A stretch of DNA of 64,000 nt, from assembly GCF_004119455.1 (NCBI RefSeq), contig NZ_NRQT01000004.1:418149-482148 (forward strand). The letters are read 5' to 3'. A model generated the notes under the pieces. It made no database searches, had not been told where the DNA came from, and saw nothing but the letters and a program-made list of their open reading frames with translations. The position numbers and the translations under genes are program-made. Source of the stretch: Chryseobacterium sp. CH25. GTDB lineage: Bacteria > Bacteroidota > Bacteroidia > Flavobacteriales > Weeksellaceae. This document shows, piece after piece, positions 37,250-46,151 of this stretch. Position 1 is the first letter of the stretch, and the number at the start of each line of letters is the position of its first letter.

Positions 37250-38131
37250 CTAATATTTTCTTGCAAGTAGTAAGTTCAGTAAGAAAGTACCAGTCCAGTT
37301 ACTGTTGTTACTTCCGTTGGCTCCTATAAAATCAATACGGGCTACAGATACAGTGAGTCTTGTTCTGCCGCTGGTACCATTATTGGCAAGGCTTACAAAC
37401 GATGCCGTAAATACATCAGGAAAACTGGAGTTATTTCCTGCTGTTAAAGTAGGGTACATATTGGTTACATTAAAAGGAGTTCCCTGATATTCATATACAA
37501 TAGTCATTCTACTTGCATTTGAGAATGCTGCTGTATGAGCATTATTTATTGATGTTTTACTGATAACCCACCATCTGTCAGTTCCTGTGCCCGTGTCATA
37601 GGTGGCAACAGTATGGTTATCCCAGTCAGCAATTGATCCACTTCCACCACCATGAGGTGGAATTGAAAGCTGTGCTCCATAAATCTCTACGTTGCTCGGT
37701 TTAGGAAGTACCGTAAAAGACAGATCCCATGTTCCACCTGTGGTATTACCATTATTCACTACTTCAGCGTAAGCTCCTACAGGAATTACAAAAGAAGCTA
37801 CCGGAGTATTGTCAATCCGTAATGTATTACCGCTTGAAGCCTGAAGCGTAATAGCTGAAGATGAAATATTCTTGATCTTATAAATTCTTCCTGTATAACT
37901 TGTAGTTCCTGTTCCGATAACAGGAAGCGTAAATGTTGCAGCAGCAGCTCCATTATAGGTAATATAATGATCTGTAGCCAGAATTGTATAAGCAGCTGTT
38001 GTTATTTCTTTGTAACCAGCTCTTAAAGATCCGTTGATTGCTAATGTACTATTAGGAGTTGTGGTATTAATGCCAACCTGTGCATTCAGCATGGCTGTCC
38101 CGAACAAGAAAATTGAAATATATTTCCTCAT
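37250..38131 (-). CDS. Secreted 'AQVGIN' protein, copy 2
   Basis: A 293-residue protein with signal peptide MRKYISIFLFGTAMLNAQ and mature start VGINTTTPNSTLAINGSLRAG, then a domain (TAAYTILATDHYITYNGAAAATFTLP) found in Bacteroidota surface proteins with an Ala/Thr-rich beta solenoid, and a C-terminal domain ending LNLLLARKY. The shorter start is used because the nine extra residues precede the signal peptide. It shares the first 15 mature residues with the copies at 20 and 41 kb. A promoter is just upstream. Confidence 0.75.
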   Translation of the reverse strand: MRKYISIFLFGTAMLNAQVGINTTTPNSTLAINGSLRAGYKEITTAAYTILATDHYITYNGAAAATFTLPVIGTGTTSYTGRIYKIKNISSSAITLQASSGNTLRIDNTPVASFVIPVGAYAEVVNNGNTTGGTWDLSFTVLPKPSNVEIYGAQLSIPPHGGGSGSIADWDNHTVATYDTGTGTDRWWVISKTSINNAHTAAFSNASRMTIVYEYQGTPFNVTNMYPTLTAGNNSSFPDVFTASFVSLANNGTSGRTRLTVSVARIDFIGANGSNNSNWTGTFLLNLLLARKY

Positions 38132-38155
38132 ATTGTTTTTTTTAAATGTGTTTTG

Positions 38156-38163
38156 CAAAAATA
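38156..38163 (-). promoter_or_regulatory. -7 promoter element TATTTTTG for VGIN copy 2
   Basis: Exact TAnnTTTG match on the minus strand, 24 bp before the ATG at 38131. Confidence 0.55.
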
Positions 38164-38532
38164 TAGAAAATTAATCATTGATATGGTTTTTGTTAACGAA
38201 TTTTAATGTTTTTTAACATAAATCTCTATTTTGGGATATTTAAATTATTTGTAGATATGAATTTTAATCGGTGTATATTGTATGTTTTCAATATGTTATG
38301 TGTTGTATTTAAAAGAGTTTTGTGCTTTCTTATAAATATTGTATTCTTCCTGTTTTTGAAAGAATAATAAAATTATACTCTTTTGTTTGTAACAATTGCA
38401 AATAATGCATTGTCATTACTATCCTGGGATAATGTATTCTATAGAAAAAATATTGGTATGATATGTGTAAGTTTAAATTATAAACATGAATGAATTTAAT
38501 GAAGTGTTGATTCATTCAAAAATATGAATATC
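38164..38532. other. AT-rich gap with no feature seen
   Basis: About 370 bp of very AT-rich DNA between the VGIN copy 2 promoter and the next gene. I find no ORF with a credible start, no hairpin and no clear TAnnTTTG element. Confidence 0.5.
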
Positions 38533-38796
38533 ATGAAAAAAGTATTGATTTCAACCCTGTTATTGTTAGGCTTATCCACGAATGTTTTTGCTCAAAAACA
38601 TCCACCTGCTCCGCCACATCCTTCAAAAAATGAATTAATCAGTCTTAAGCAGCAGGAACTGGATAAAAAATACAATCTGGAAAAGAAGCTGATTCTTAAT
38701 CATCCGCTTGCCACCAAACAGATGAAAAGAGATCAGATGAAGGCTTTGAACAAAAGATATCAGACTGAAAAACGATTGCTTAAACAAGCAAAATAA
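38533..38796 (+). CDS. Small secreted basic protein
   Basis: An 87-residue protein with signal peptide MKKVLISTLLLLGLSTNVFAQ and a mature part with a Pro/His-rich start (KHPPAPPHPSKNE) then a highly charged helix (LKQQELDKKYNLEKKLILNHPL ... KRDQMKALNKRYQTEKRLLKQAK). It may be a periplasmic coiled coil. The ATG at 38533 is chosen over 38524 because it starts the signal peptide. Function unknown. Confidence 0.6.
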   Translation: MKKVLISTLLLLGLSTNVFAQKHPPAPPHPSKNELISLKQQELDKKYNLEKKLILNHPLATKQMKRDQMKALNKRYQTEKRLLKQAK

Positions 38797-38885
38797 TACG
38801 GTTTTTTTGCACTTATTAAAATTTGACAGGTGAAATTCTCTAAAAGGAATTTTACGAATTTTTCAGTTTAAAATAATTTTTATTG

Positions 38886-38917
38886 AAAGAGAATGCTTTT
38901 TGTGTTCTCTTTTTTTG
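38886..38917 (+). terminator. Rho-independent terminator
   Basis: AAAGAGAA / TTCTCTTT with an 11-base loop and T-rich tail. Confidence 0.75.
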
Positions 38918-38996
38918 TGTATAATTTAATGAAAACAGCTTGTTGATGGATTTTAAGATCAAATTGATGAAACGTGAAACATCCAATATTTTTCCT

Positions 38997-39004
38997 TAAA
39001 TTCG
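38997..39004 (+). promoter_or_regulatory. -7 promoter element TAAATTCG for lpdA
   Basis: TAnnTTcG variant of the Bacteroidota -7 element, 19 bp before the lpdA ATG. Confidence 0.45.
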
Positions 39005-39023
39005 CATAAAAATTTTTAAAGTA

Positions 39024-40412
39024 ATGAATTACGATATTATTGTCATTGGAAGTGGTCCTGGTGGATATGTTACTGCGATCAGAGCAGCACAATTGGGTTT
39101 CAAAACCGCAATTATCGAGAAAGAAAACTTAGGAGGAATCTGCCTTAACTGGGGATGTATTCCAACCAAAGCTTTATTGAAATCTGCTCAGGTTTTTCAT
39201 TATATCAACCATGCTGAAGATTACGGATTAAATAAAGTAGAAGCAAGCTTCGAATTCCCGAATGTTATTCAGAGAAGCCGTGGTGTTGCCAGCAAAATGA
39301 GCAAAGGAATCGAGTTCTTGATGAAAAAGAACAAGATTGACGTAATTCTTGGTACTGCAAAAGTACAGAAAGGTAAAAAAGTTTCTGTAACAGATAAAGA
39401 CGGTAAAGTAGTAGAGTATACTGCTAATCATATTATTATTGCTACAGGAGCTCGTTCAAGAGAATTACCAAACTTACCGCAGGATGGTAAAAAAGTAATC
39501 GGATACAGACAGGCATTATCTCTTCCTGAGCAGCCAAAATCTATGATTGTTGTAGGTTCTGGAGCTATCGGGGTAGAATTTGCTGACTTCTATAACACAA
39601 TGGGAACTAAAGTAACTGTTGTTGAATTTATGCCAAACATCGTTCCTGTAGAAGATGAAGAAATCTCTAAACACTTAGAGAAATCTCTGAAAAAATCAGG
39701 TATCGAAATTATGACAAACGCTTCTGTAGAAAGCGTAGATACTACAGGTGAAGGCGTAAAAGCTAACGTTAAAACTGCTAACGGAAACATTACTCTTGAA
39801 GCTGATGTTCTATTATCTGCTGTAGGTATTGCTGCTAACATCGAAAACATCGGTTTAGAAGAAGTAGGAATCCAGACAGATAAAGGTAGAGTTTTAGTAA
39901 ACGAATGGTATGAAACTTCTGTACCTGGTTACTATGCAATCGGTGATATCATCCCAACTCAGGCACTTGCTCACGTTGCATCTGCAGAAGGAATCACTTG
40001 TGTTGAGAAAATCAAAGGAATGCACGTTGAGAAAATCGACTATGGTAATATCCCTGGATGTACTTACTGCCACCCTGAAGTAGCTTCTGTAGGTCTTACT
40101 GAAAAGCAGGCTAAAGAAAAAGGATATGAAATTAAAGTAGGTAAATTCCCTCTTTCTGCAAGTGGTAAAGCTACTGCAAACGGAAATACAGACGGATTTA
40201 TCAAAGTAATCTTTGATGCTAAATATGGTGAATGGTTAGGATGCCACATGATTGGTGAAGGAGTAACAGATATGGTTGCTGAAGCAGTAGTTGCTAGAAA
40301 ATTAGAAACTACAGGTCACGAGATCATCAAGTCTATCCACCCACACCCAACAGTTTCTGAAGCTATCATGGAAGCAGCAGCAGCAGCTTACGGTGAGGTG
40401 ATTCACATTTAA
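39024..40412 (+). CDS. lpdA: Dihydrolipoyl dehydrogenase (E3)
   Basis: A 462-residue flavoprotein: N-terminal FAD motif IIVIGSGPGGYVTAIRAAQLG, redox disulfide Cys40-Cys45 in GGICLNWGCIPTK, NAD motif MIVVGSGAIGVEFADFYNTMG, and the C-terminal HPHPTVSE His-Glu pair of the dimer interface. It re-oxidises dihydrolipoamide of 2-oxo acid dehydrogenase complexes, giving NADH. Its E1 partner is probably the fused gene at 21.5 kb, which is not linked to it. Codons look optimised for high expression. Confidence 0.96.
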   Translation: MNYDIIVIGSGPGGYVTAIRAAQLGFKTAIIEKENLGGICLNWGCIPTKALLKSAQVFHYINHAEDYGLNKVEASFEFPNVIQRSRGVASKMSKGIEFLMKKNKIDVILGTAKVQKGKKVSVTDKDGKVVEYTANHIIIATGARSRELPNLPQDGKKVIGYRQALSLPEQPKSMIVVGSGAIGVEFADFYNTMGTKVTVVEFMPNIVPVEDEEISKHLEKSLKKSGIEIMTNASVESVDTTGEGVKANVKTANGNITLEADVLLSAVGIAANIENIGLEEVGIQTDKGRVLVNEWYETSVPGYYAIGDIIPTQALAHVASAEGITCVEKIKGMHVEKIDYGNIPGCTYCHPEVASVGLTEKQAKEKGYEIKVGKFPLSASGKATANGNTDGFIKVIFDAKYGEWLGCHMIGEGVTDMVAEAVVARKLETTGHEIIKSIHPHPTVSEAIMEAAAAAYGEVIHI

Positions 40413-40432
40413 TCAATTATTTTATTATATTT

Positions 40433-40459
40433 AAAGCTCAGATTTTTCTGAGCTTTTTT
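40433..40459 (+). terminator. Rho-independent terminator after lpdA
   Basis: AAAGCTCAGA / TCTGAGCTTT with T6 tail. Almost the same sequence recurs at 41081-41108 after the next gene. Confidence 0.85.
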
Positions 40460-40470
40460 AATAACTATCC

Positions 40471-41067
40471 ATGAAGAAAATAATCTTTTTATTTGGGATG
40501 TTTTGTTTTACTCTGCTTTTTTCTCAAGAAAAAGAAAACAAAAGATATTTTCCTGCAGAGTATGTTTTAAAAACCTCTGGAGATACCATAAAAGCTAAAG
40601 TGAGAAATACCGGACTTTATACCAATACAAAATACTCATTTGCTACTATTTTATTCAAAATGAAAATGATGGACGAAAAAGGAGTTACCAACTGGGTTCC
40701 CATTAATGATGTAAGGTATATTAAAATTTTAGATGAAAATCAGAATAAACATGAATATTTTGCTTCAACGGATAAATTTCTTAAGGAGAAAGGATTGGTT
40801 GAAGTGCTTTATGAAGGGAAAAATATAAATTGGTATAAAGCTTTTAATAATTCAATTCTGACACCGAAAGTTCAATTTATCAAATATCTGGTAGATAAAG
40901 ATAAAAATATCCTTTATGAATATAAAGACGGTCCTTTTGATGACTTTAGACAGAGTTTAAAAAAGCTATTCAAAGATGATTCAGAGTTTACAGAAAAACT
41001 CAATCAAACTAAATCAGAGAAAGAATGTATTCAGCTTTTACAATTATGGGATACAAAATTAGATTAG
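40471..41067 (+). CDS. Secreted hypothetical protein
   Basis: A 198-residue protein with signal peptide MKKIIFLFGMFCFTLLFSQ. The mature part resembles flavobacterial proteins with a 'YFPAEYVLKTSGDTIKAKVRNTGL' opening, where K-G-D-T-I-K/xGKI is a common beta pattern; the rest is charged and has no recognised motif. It is flanked on both sides by nearly identical terminator hairpins. Function unknown. Confidence 0.65.
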   Translation: MKKIIFLFGMFCFTLLFSQEKENKRYFPAEYVLKTSGDTIKAKVRNTGLYTNTKYSFATILFKMKMMDEKGVTNWVPINDVRYIKILDENQNKHEYFASTDKFLKEKGLVEVLYEGKNINWYKAFNNSILTPKVQFIKYLVDKDKNILYEYKDGPFDDFRQSLKKLFKDDSEFTEKLNQTKSEKECIQLLQLWDTKLD

Positions 41068-41080
41068 ATCAGTACAATAT

Positions 41081-41108
41081 AAAAGCTCAGAGAAATCTGA
41101 GCTTTTTT
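41081..41108 (+). terminator. Rho-independent terminator, near copy of the one at 40433
   Basis: AAAAGCTCAGA / TCTGAGCTTTT with GAAA loop and T6 tail. Confidence 0.85.
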
Positions 41109-41132
41109 CATGGGTTGAGATAAATTATTACT

Positions 41133-41170
41133 AAAAACCTAACAGATTTCTTAAACCTGTTAGGTTTGTT
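41133..41170. terminator. Bidirectional terminator before VGIN copy 3
   Basis: AAACCTAACAG / CTGTTAGGTTT with flanking A and T runs, 16 bp past the minus-strand gene's stop. Confidence 0.8.
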
Positions 41171-41185
41171 TGTAAACATATGTTT

Positions 41186-41998
41186 TTATTGTATAGGAAC
41201 TGCGGAGATAATGTCTTCTCCCCAGTTAGAGCCTCCTAATCGGTCTAAATAAGCTGAAGAAGGAGGAGTTCCTATAACTTCAGAATTTCCTACAATAAGC
41301 CAATACGTTTTATTAGCCCCGGATTTGTTATTAATAATAATCTGGCCATTTGCAATATTATATTTTAAAGCCCCTGATGGAACAGGACCTTGCAGCATAC
41401 CACTGATCTTGTCGGCTGTTCCTTCTATATCAAGGCTTTTATCAATAAAGGTTTGTGAGTCCGAAAATGTAGATCTGAACCAAATATAATCATCCCCATC
41501 TAATATGGAGTTTGGATTATTTACAGATAAAAGGTTCACGGTTACAAGCCATTTTCCAGGAGGCAGTTCTATATTGGAACCTGTATGATGATAGTTGTAA
41601 TCATAGGCAAGAGGAAGGTTATAACCATTTCCCATAGTTCCCACAACAAGTTCTAAGCTTTGTTTTTTCCATATTCCTACACCATTTTCATCCGATGTAA
41701 GTACTTTGTTTTTGCCTTGTAATCCATCATTGATCTTAATTCCTGCAATTGGGGCAGAAGAAGTTCCTGTAGTTAAAATATCCAGTTTTACAGATGGTAA
41801 AACCATACCTAGTCCTACATTTCCGGTTTTGGTAACAATAAAGTCGTCTGATAACTGAGCTAATGATGGAATACTAGAGGCGGGGTTATTCTTTCCCCCG
41901 TCTACATGGAAAGTACCTAATGGATTTGCTGTGTTAATTCCTACCTGAGCAAAAATAAAAGTGCCCATAAAAATAAAGGAGGCACCGAAATGTTTCAT
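41186..41998 (-). CDS. Secreted 'AQVGIN' protein, copy 3
   Basis: A 270-residue protein with signal peptide MKHFGASFIFMGTFIFAQ and VGINTANPLGTFHVDGGKNNPAS, followed by NVGLGMVLPSVKLDIL, the second unit. The middle contains the pattern KVLTSDENGVGIWKKQ of tail-fibre-like proteins. It is closest to copy 1 at 20 kb (shared T-F-H-(I/V)-DG, then KxNP). Function unknown. Start chosen at the signal peptide; a promoter is 43 bp upstream. Confidence 0.75.
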   Translation of the reverse strand: MKHFGASFIFMGTFIFAQVGINTANPLGTFHVDGGKNNPASSIPSLAQLSDDFIVTKTGNVGLGMVLPSVKLDILTTGTSSAPIAGIKINDGLQGKNKVLTSDENGVGIWKKQSLELVVGTMGNGYNLPLAYDYNYHHTGSNIELPPGKWLVTVNLLSVNNPNSILDGDDYIWFRSTFSDSQTFIDKSLDIEGTADKISGMLQGPVPSGALKYNIANGQIIINNKSGANKTYWLIVGNSEVIGTPPSSAYLDRLGGSNWGEDIISAVPIQ

Positions 41999-42041
41999 TT
42001 TCAATAATGTCATGTGTTTTTGTTAGTTTAATTAAGCATTA

Positions 42042-42049
42042 CAAAACTA
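42042..42049 (-). promoter_or_regulatory. -7 promoter element TAGTTTTG for VGIN copy 3
   Basis: Exact TAnnTTTG on the minus strand, 43 bp before the ATG at 41998. Confidence 0.5.
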
Positions 42050-42082
42050 AATGAGCATCTTTGATTAGGCAATGAACAAATG

Positions 42083-42657
42083 TTAATAAATTTGCCTTTT
42101 AATTCTACTTAAAGCCTGAGGAGTAATCCCCAAATAAGAGGCAATGTATTTTTGCGGAATCTGTTTAATTAAAATAGGGTTTTCTTTAAATAAGTTCTGG
42201 TATCTTTCCTTTGCAGAATATCTCAGGAAAGAGTATAACCTTTGAGACCTCTCTAGAAAAAGGTTTTGATGAGCGATTCGACCAATACGCTCCGCAGATT
42301 CAGTTTTTTATAGATATCTTGAAGATCATTATAGGTGAATCTATAAAGTAATACATCCGTTAAAGCCTCAATACCATATATAGAGGGGGTTCTGGTTATA
42401 AAGGATTCATCTGCACAAGCAAACTTTTTTTCAAACATAAAGTCATATGTAATATCTGTTTCCTTATTTTCCTCTGTTGGAATAAAGAATCTTAGTACTC
42501 CTTTAGATAAAAAAGAAAGATGTTCTTCCTGGCCACCGGGTTGAAGAATGATTGCTTTTTTTTTAAACTTCTCAATATACATTTTTGAAGCTATTATTTC
42601 CCAATCCTTGTATGTAATACCAAAATGAGTTTGTAAGTATAAATATATTTCATCCAT
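42083..42657 (-). pseudogene. Crp/Fnr-family regulator, frameshifted before the DNA-binding domain
   Basis: The first frame gives a cyclic-nucleotide-binding-like domain (KAIILQPGGQEEHLSFLSKGVLRF ... LLYRFTYNDLQDIYKKL) and stops at 42253. Another frame continues with SQRLYSFLRYSAKERYQNLF and the helix-turn-helix IPQKYIASYLGITPQALSRIKRQIY to a stop at 42083. Adding one base to the A5 run at 42257-42261 makes a 191-residue protein of typical length. If real, the mutation leaves a sensor without DNA-binding domain. The homopolymer context makes a sequencing error possible. Confidence 0.82.
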
Positions 42658-42833
42658 ATTGTGGCTACTGATGATATGAGTAATGTTGTTTTCAGGAGGT
42701 TGTTCTTTAACAGACTAAAATTATAAAACAAATATAAACAATGAGTAAGGCATGAATGTTAAAATAATTTTAAAATCAGCATATTTATAAAAATTAAACT
42801 AATTATATCAAGCGCTTTTCTTACATTTATTCA

Positions 42834-43634
42834 ATGAATTTTGAGAAAGTAGGACTTGTTTTGTCAGGCGGCGGTACCAAAGGAATCGCTCATGCAGGGG
42901 TATTGAAATTCTTGAAGGAAAAAGGAATCAAAATAGATATTCTTTCCTGCTGTAGTGCAGGGTCTATTGTAGGATGCCTTCATGCCATAGGAAAAACTCC
43001 AGAGGAGATTATGGAGTTTTTTAATTCCGTTTATTTTTTCAACTGGAAACACTTTGCTTTCAATCAACCGGGGTTGGTTTCTTCCGTTATTTTCAGGAAC
43101 TATCTTAAACCTATTTTTCATGACATGAAATTGGGTGATCTGGATATTGAAGTGAAGATTGTTGCAACAGAACTGGTTACAGGAACTCAGAAGATTTTTG
43201 ATAAAGATTTTGAAGTAGTGGATGCCATTATTGCTTCATGTTCTATCCCTGGAATAACCACTCCATATATCATCGGGGACGAAATGTATTGTGATGGCGG
43301 AGTGCTGAACAACTTTCCGGCAGATATTATCCGGGATCATTGTGATAAGCTTATTGGTGTATTTGTCTCACCACCTAATGATGCAAAAATTAAAGATCTG
43401 AACTCCATTAAAGCCATTGTTTCCCGTTCTTATGATCTTCTTTCCTATAGAATAGAAAAAGTAAAATTCGATTACTGTGATTGGTTTATTTCCTCTCAAA
43501 AATTATCAACTTACGGAACTTTTGAACGAGGAAGAGACCGTCTGGAACAGATTTTTGACATTGGTTATAATGCCGCTAAAGAAAGCTACGGAGACAGCCG
43601 TTTTCTTACGGAGTTAAGACAGTCCGGAACTTAA
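42834..43634 (+). CDS. Patatin-like phospholipase
   Basis: A 266-residue lipid acyl hydrolase. The oxyanion-hole motif GGGTKG is at residues 12-17, the nucleophile Ser41 lies in CCSAG (39-43) and the dyad Asp154 in DGG. The usual nucleophile elbow is GxSxG; here the first Gly is Cys39, a small change that still leaves Ser41 and Gly43. Patatins release fatty acids from phospholipids or other esters. No signal peptide is seen, so it is probably cytoplasmic. It stands alone. Confidence 0.85.
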   Translation: MNFEKVGLVLSGGGTKGIAHAGVLKFLKEKGIKIDILSCCSAGSIVGCLHAIGKTPEEIMEFFNSVYFFNWKHFAFNQPGLVSSVIFRNYLKPIFHDMKLGDLDIEVKIVATELVTGTQKIFDKDFEVVDAIIASCSIPGITTPYIIGDEMYCDGGVLNNFPADIIRDHCDKLIGVFVSPPNDAKIKDLNSIKAIVSRSYDLLSYRIEKVKFDYCDWFISSQKLSTYGTFERGRDRLEQIFDIGYNAAKESYGDSRFLTELRQSGT

Positions 43635-43640
43635 AAATAA

Positions 43641-43770
43641 AAGGCAGAAAGCTGGAAGAAGGAACATACTCTAAAAATCAGCATTGTGTCTAAATATATT
43701 TTAGAAAATAAATTCTTTGAAAATTAATATTCTAATACTTTTTAGTTTTCCTCTTTTTCAGCTTCCTGCC
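43641..43770. repeat. Imperfect inverted flanks of a short degenerate element
   Basis: GGCAGAAAGCTGGAAGAAGG at 43643-43662 and the inverse TTTCAGCTTCCTGCC at 43756-43770 enclose about 90 bp with no ORF. The unit GGAAGCTGGAAG is common in intergenic DNA of this genus as I recall. Confidence 0.45.
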
Positions 43771-43784
43771 AACACTAACTTATA

Positions 43785-44219
43785 TTAATTTTTTACTACC
43801 TGTGCGTCCTGACGTACGATCTCCTGATCATTGGAATCATAGACTACCAGAGTATAAGGTGCTTTTTTAGCAGAGCTGGTAAGATAGTTTCTCCAGATCT
43901 GATAACTGTGGCCTTCATTATTAAAATTAAAGTAATAATTTCCGCCGGTTCCATCGGGAATTAGTTCTCCGTCACTGATAATCATACTGGGCTTAGCTGT
44001 AATTTTTGAATTGGCATTCCAGGATTGGTACAGATATTTACCATTAGGCTGCTTGTCGATTCTGATCTTAAATTTTTTAGTTTTAATAATTACAGTTTTT
44101 GGGACTTGCTGAGAAACAGTATAAGTAACTGGATTACTTTTTGAAAATTCCGGCGTTTTAGCAGAAACAAAAGAGATTTGAGCTAAGGAGAAAGCTCCTA
44201 ATAAGAAGTACTTAATCAT
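43785..44219 (-). CDS. Secreted hypothetical protein
   Basis: A 144-residue protein with signal peptide MIKYFLLGAFSLAQISFVSA. The mature part has one compact beta domain: KTKKFKIRIDKQPNGKYLYQSW, then SDGELIPDGTGGNYYFNFNNEGHSYQIW and VYDSNDQEIVRQDAQVVK. I recognise no family. Start moved to the signal peptide; a longer reading frame adds 17 residues. Confidence 0.6.
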   Translation of the reverse strand: MIKYFLLGAFSLAQISFVSAKTPEFSKSNPVTYTVSQQVPKTVIIKTKKFKIRIDKQPNGKYLYQSWNANSKITAKPSMIISDGELIPDGTGGNYYFNFNNEGHSYQIWRNYLTSSAKKAPYTLVVYDSNDQEIVRQDAQVVKN

Positions 44220-44324
44220 ATTATAATGGTTATTGGTTAATTCCCCAAATTCCATCAAATATGAAGCCATTGTTTTTGTTGATGTAGAAAGTCCTATGGC
44301 AAGGGTTTTACAATTTTATAGAAT

Positions 44325-44391
44325 AAATTCCTACGGAAGGACAAAGCTGTTGAAAATTAAAACATACAGTTTACCATTTCATAGGAATCTT
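44325..44391. repeat. Diverged copy of the 8409-8475 inverted repeat
   Basis: Left arm AAATTCCTACGGAAGGACAA and right arm ACCATTTCATAGGAATCT have the same 67-bp layout as the element at 8.4 kb, but with several mismatches. Confidence 0.6.
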
Positions 44392-44426
44392 TATTAAGTA
44401 AAGTTTCTTTTTTATAATGACGTATT

Positions 44427-45131
44427 TTACTCTGTAACCGCAGTATAACTTGCGAAAGCTTCTTCCAGACTGTCAAATTTTCCTTTAAACTCATCAATAG
44501 GACAATCCTGAAGAATATTTCCTTTATGAATAAGAATAACTCTTGAACAAAGTGCTTCCACTTCCTGCATGATGTGTGTAGAAAGTAAAACCGTTTTCTG
44601 CTGCCCGATTTCTTTTACCACATTTCTGATTTCAAGAATCTGGTTAGGATCCAGTCCATTGGTAGGTTCATCCAGAATTAATAAATCCGGCTGGTGAATA
44701 ATGGCCTGAGCTAATCCTACACGTTGCTTATATCCTTTAGAAAGCTGTGCAATCCTTTTTGATTTTTCCGGGGTAATTCCTACCAGTTCGATAACTTCAT
44801 CTACCCTGGATTCTGAGATCTTGTGAATATTGGCTACAAATAGGAGGTATTCCTTCACATACATTTCCAGGTAAAGTGGATTGTTTTCCGGTAAAAAACC
44901 TATTTTTTTCTTGCTTTCAATTTCGTGTTGAGAGATGTTCAGACCATTAAAGATAATGTCCCCTTCATCAATTTTCAGTGCTCCTACAATAGATTTCATC
45001 AGGGTGGATTTTCCTGCACCATTAGGCCCAAGGAGCCCGATAATCTCATTTTTATCAATAGAAATGTTGATATTGTTTAAGGCAGTCTGTTCACCAAATT
45101 TTTTGGTTAAATTGTTTATCTGAAGCGGCAT
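44427..45131 (-). CDS. ABC transporter ATP-binding protein, GldA-like
   Basis: A 234-residue ATPase with Walker A GLLGPNGAGKSTLM, signature LSKGYKQRVGLAQAI and Walker B LLILDEPTNGLDP, plus the H-loop STHIM. The sequence (SIDKNEIIGLLGPNGAGKSTLMKSIVG) is close to GldA, the ATPase of the Flavobacterium gliding-motility GldAFG transporter, but the permease genes gldF and gldG are not next to it, so the symbol is not assigned. Start at 45131 is chosen because the longer frame overlaps the terminator of the upstream gene. Confidence 0.82.
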   Translation of the reverse strand: MPLQINNLTKKFGEQTALNNINISIDKNEIIGLLGPNGAGKSTLMKSIVGALKIDEGDIIFNGLNISQHEIESKKKIGFLPENNPLYLEMYVKEYLLFVANIHKISESRVDEVIELVGITPEKSKRIAQLSKGYKQRVGLAQAIIHQPDLLILDEPTNGLDPNQILEIRNVVKEIGQQKTVLLSTHIMQEVEALCSRVILIHKGNILQDCPIDEFKGKFDSLEEAFASYTAVTE

Positions 45132-45158
45132 AATTTTTAATGTCTTTCTGCAAAAATA

Positions 45159-45189
45159 AAATAAAAAACTCATTCGATGGAATGAGTTT
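45159..45189 (-). terminator. Terminator of the gene at 45211-45771
   Basis: On the minus strand AAACTCATTC / GAATGAGTTT with a 4-base loop runs into TTTTATTTTATTTTT, between that gene and the ABC ATPase. Confidence 0.8.
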
Positions 45190-45210
45190 CGCAATATTTA
45201 TAAATTATAA

Positions 45211-45771
45211 TTATTTTTTTGCTTTTTTCTTAGCTCCGGATCCCGGAGTGGCAGTAGAAGCGGTACTTGCGCCCCCTTTTTTAACTCCATCCTGATTAAT
45301 GCCGGGTGCTTTGTCATACATGGTGTATTTACCATTTGTTCTTCCAAATACTTTATCAACCTGTTTTTGAGTTAAAAACTGTGATTTACCCACATATTTT
45401 CTGTTCTTGTTGATGTACTGGATAAACTGTACGGTTGGCTGGCCGTAGTTTTTCTCGTAATGGAGTTCAATAATATCGTTGGGAAGCTCCAGGATAACAT
45501 TTTCTTCAGGAGTAGTAATAAAGCCATCTGTAATAAGTTTATACAGTCCTGAAACATCTCCGTTCAGATTCTGGAATGAAAAAGCTCGGATTGTATTCAG
45601 ATTGCTGGTATTCAGATCCTGATAATTGACGGTATACTTGTCTTCCTTTTTATATAAACCAACAGAATTGTCTTTGCCGATTTCCACCAAACTTTCATTT
45701 TTCAACACTTTAATCTGAGAGAAAACGGAAATACCGAACATACATGTAATAAGTAGAATTATTTTTCTCAT
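45211..45771 (-). CDS. Secreted hypothetical protein with a basic tail
   Basis: A 186-residue protein with signal peptide MRKIILLITCMFGISVFSQ. The mature part has a beta-rich section with KYTVNYQDLN, then VILELPNDIIELHYEKNYGQ and QKQVDKVFGR. The C-terminus is low complexity: GGASTASTATPGSGAKKKAKK, a Lys-rich tail that may bind polyanions or be part of a linker. I recognise no family. A TACTTTTG element lies 82 bp upstream. The gene ends at its own terminator. Confidence 0.65.
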   Translation of the reverse strand: MRKIILLITCMFGISVFSQIKVLKNESLVEIGKDNSVGLYKKEDKYTVNYQDLNTSNLNTIRAFSFQNLNGDVSGLYKLITDGFITTPEENVILELPNDIIELHYEKNYGQPTVQFIQYINKNRKYVGKSQFLTQKQVDKVFGRTNGKYTMYDKAPGINQDGVKKGGASTASTATPGSGAKKKAKK

Positions 45772-45852
45772 GGAATGAATTTTAATGTTTTATAAATTGG
45801 TGCACATAAACTTACGAATAAAACGGTTAAAAAACAATTTTATTCGCTCACA

Positions 45853-45860
45853 CAAAAGTA
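45853..45860 (-). promoter_or_regulatory. -7 promoter element TACTTTTG; rest of the 45772-46151 gap is empty
   Basis: TAnnTTTG match on the minus strand about 82 bp before the ATG at 45771. The rest of this 380-bp AT-rich gap holds no gene or hairpin that I can support. Confidence 0.4.
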
Positions 45861-46151
45861 ATACTTTTTTTAATATCCATACGAAATGGATAGATAGGGA
45901 AAGGCTATTTCTGTTGTGTGTAAAGGGTTGTAATACAGTTTTTTATTTATTTGTTGTGAAAGATATTTCCACTTATTCTTATCATATGTTTTTAGAAAGA
46001 AAATCATGTAATATATTGAAATACAGTATGAAAATAAGTGATCCGAAGAACCCACCTCAAAAAATATTAAAAAAATGTTAAAATGATAATTCTGTTGTGA
46101 AAATGTGAGGGGAATATATAATAAATCGATTTATAAGGTATTAATAAACAG

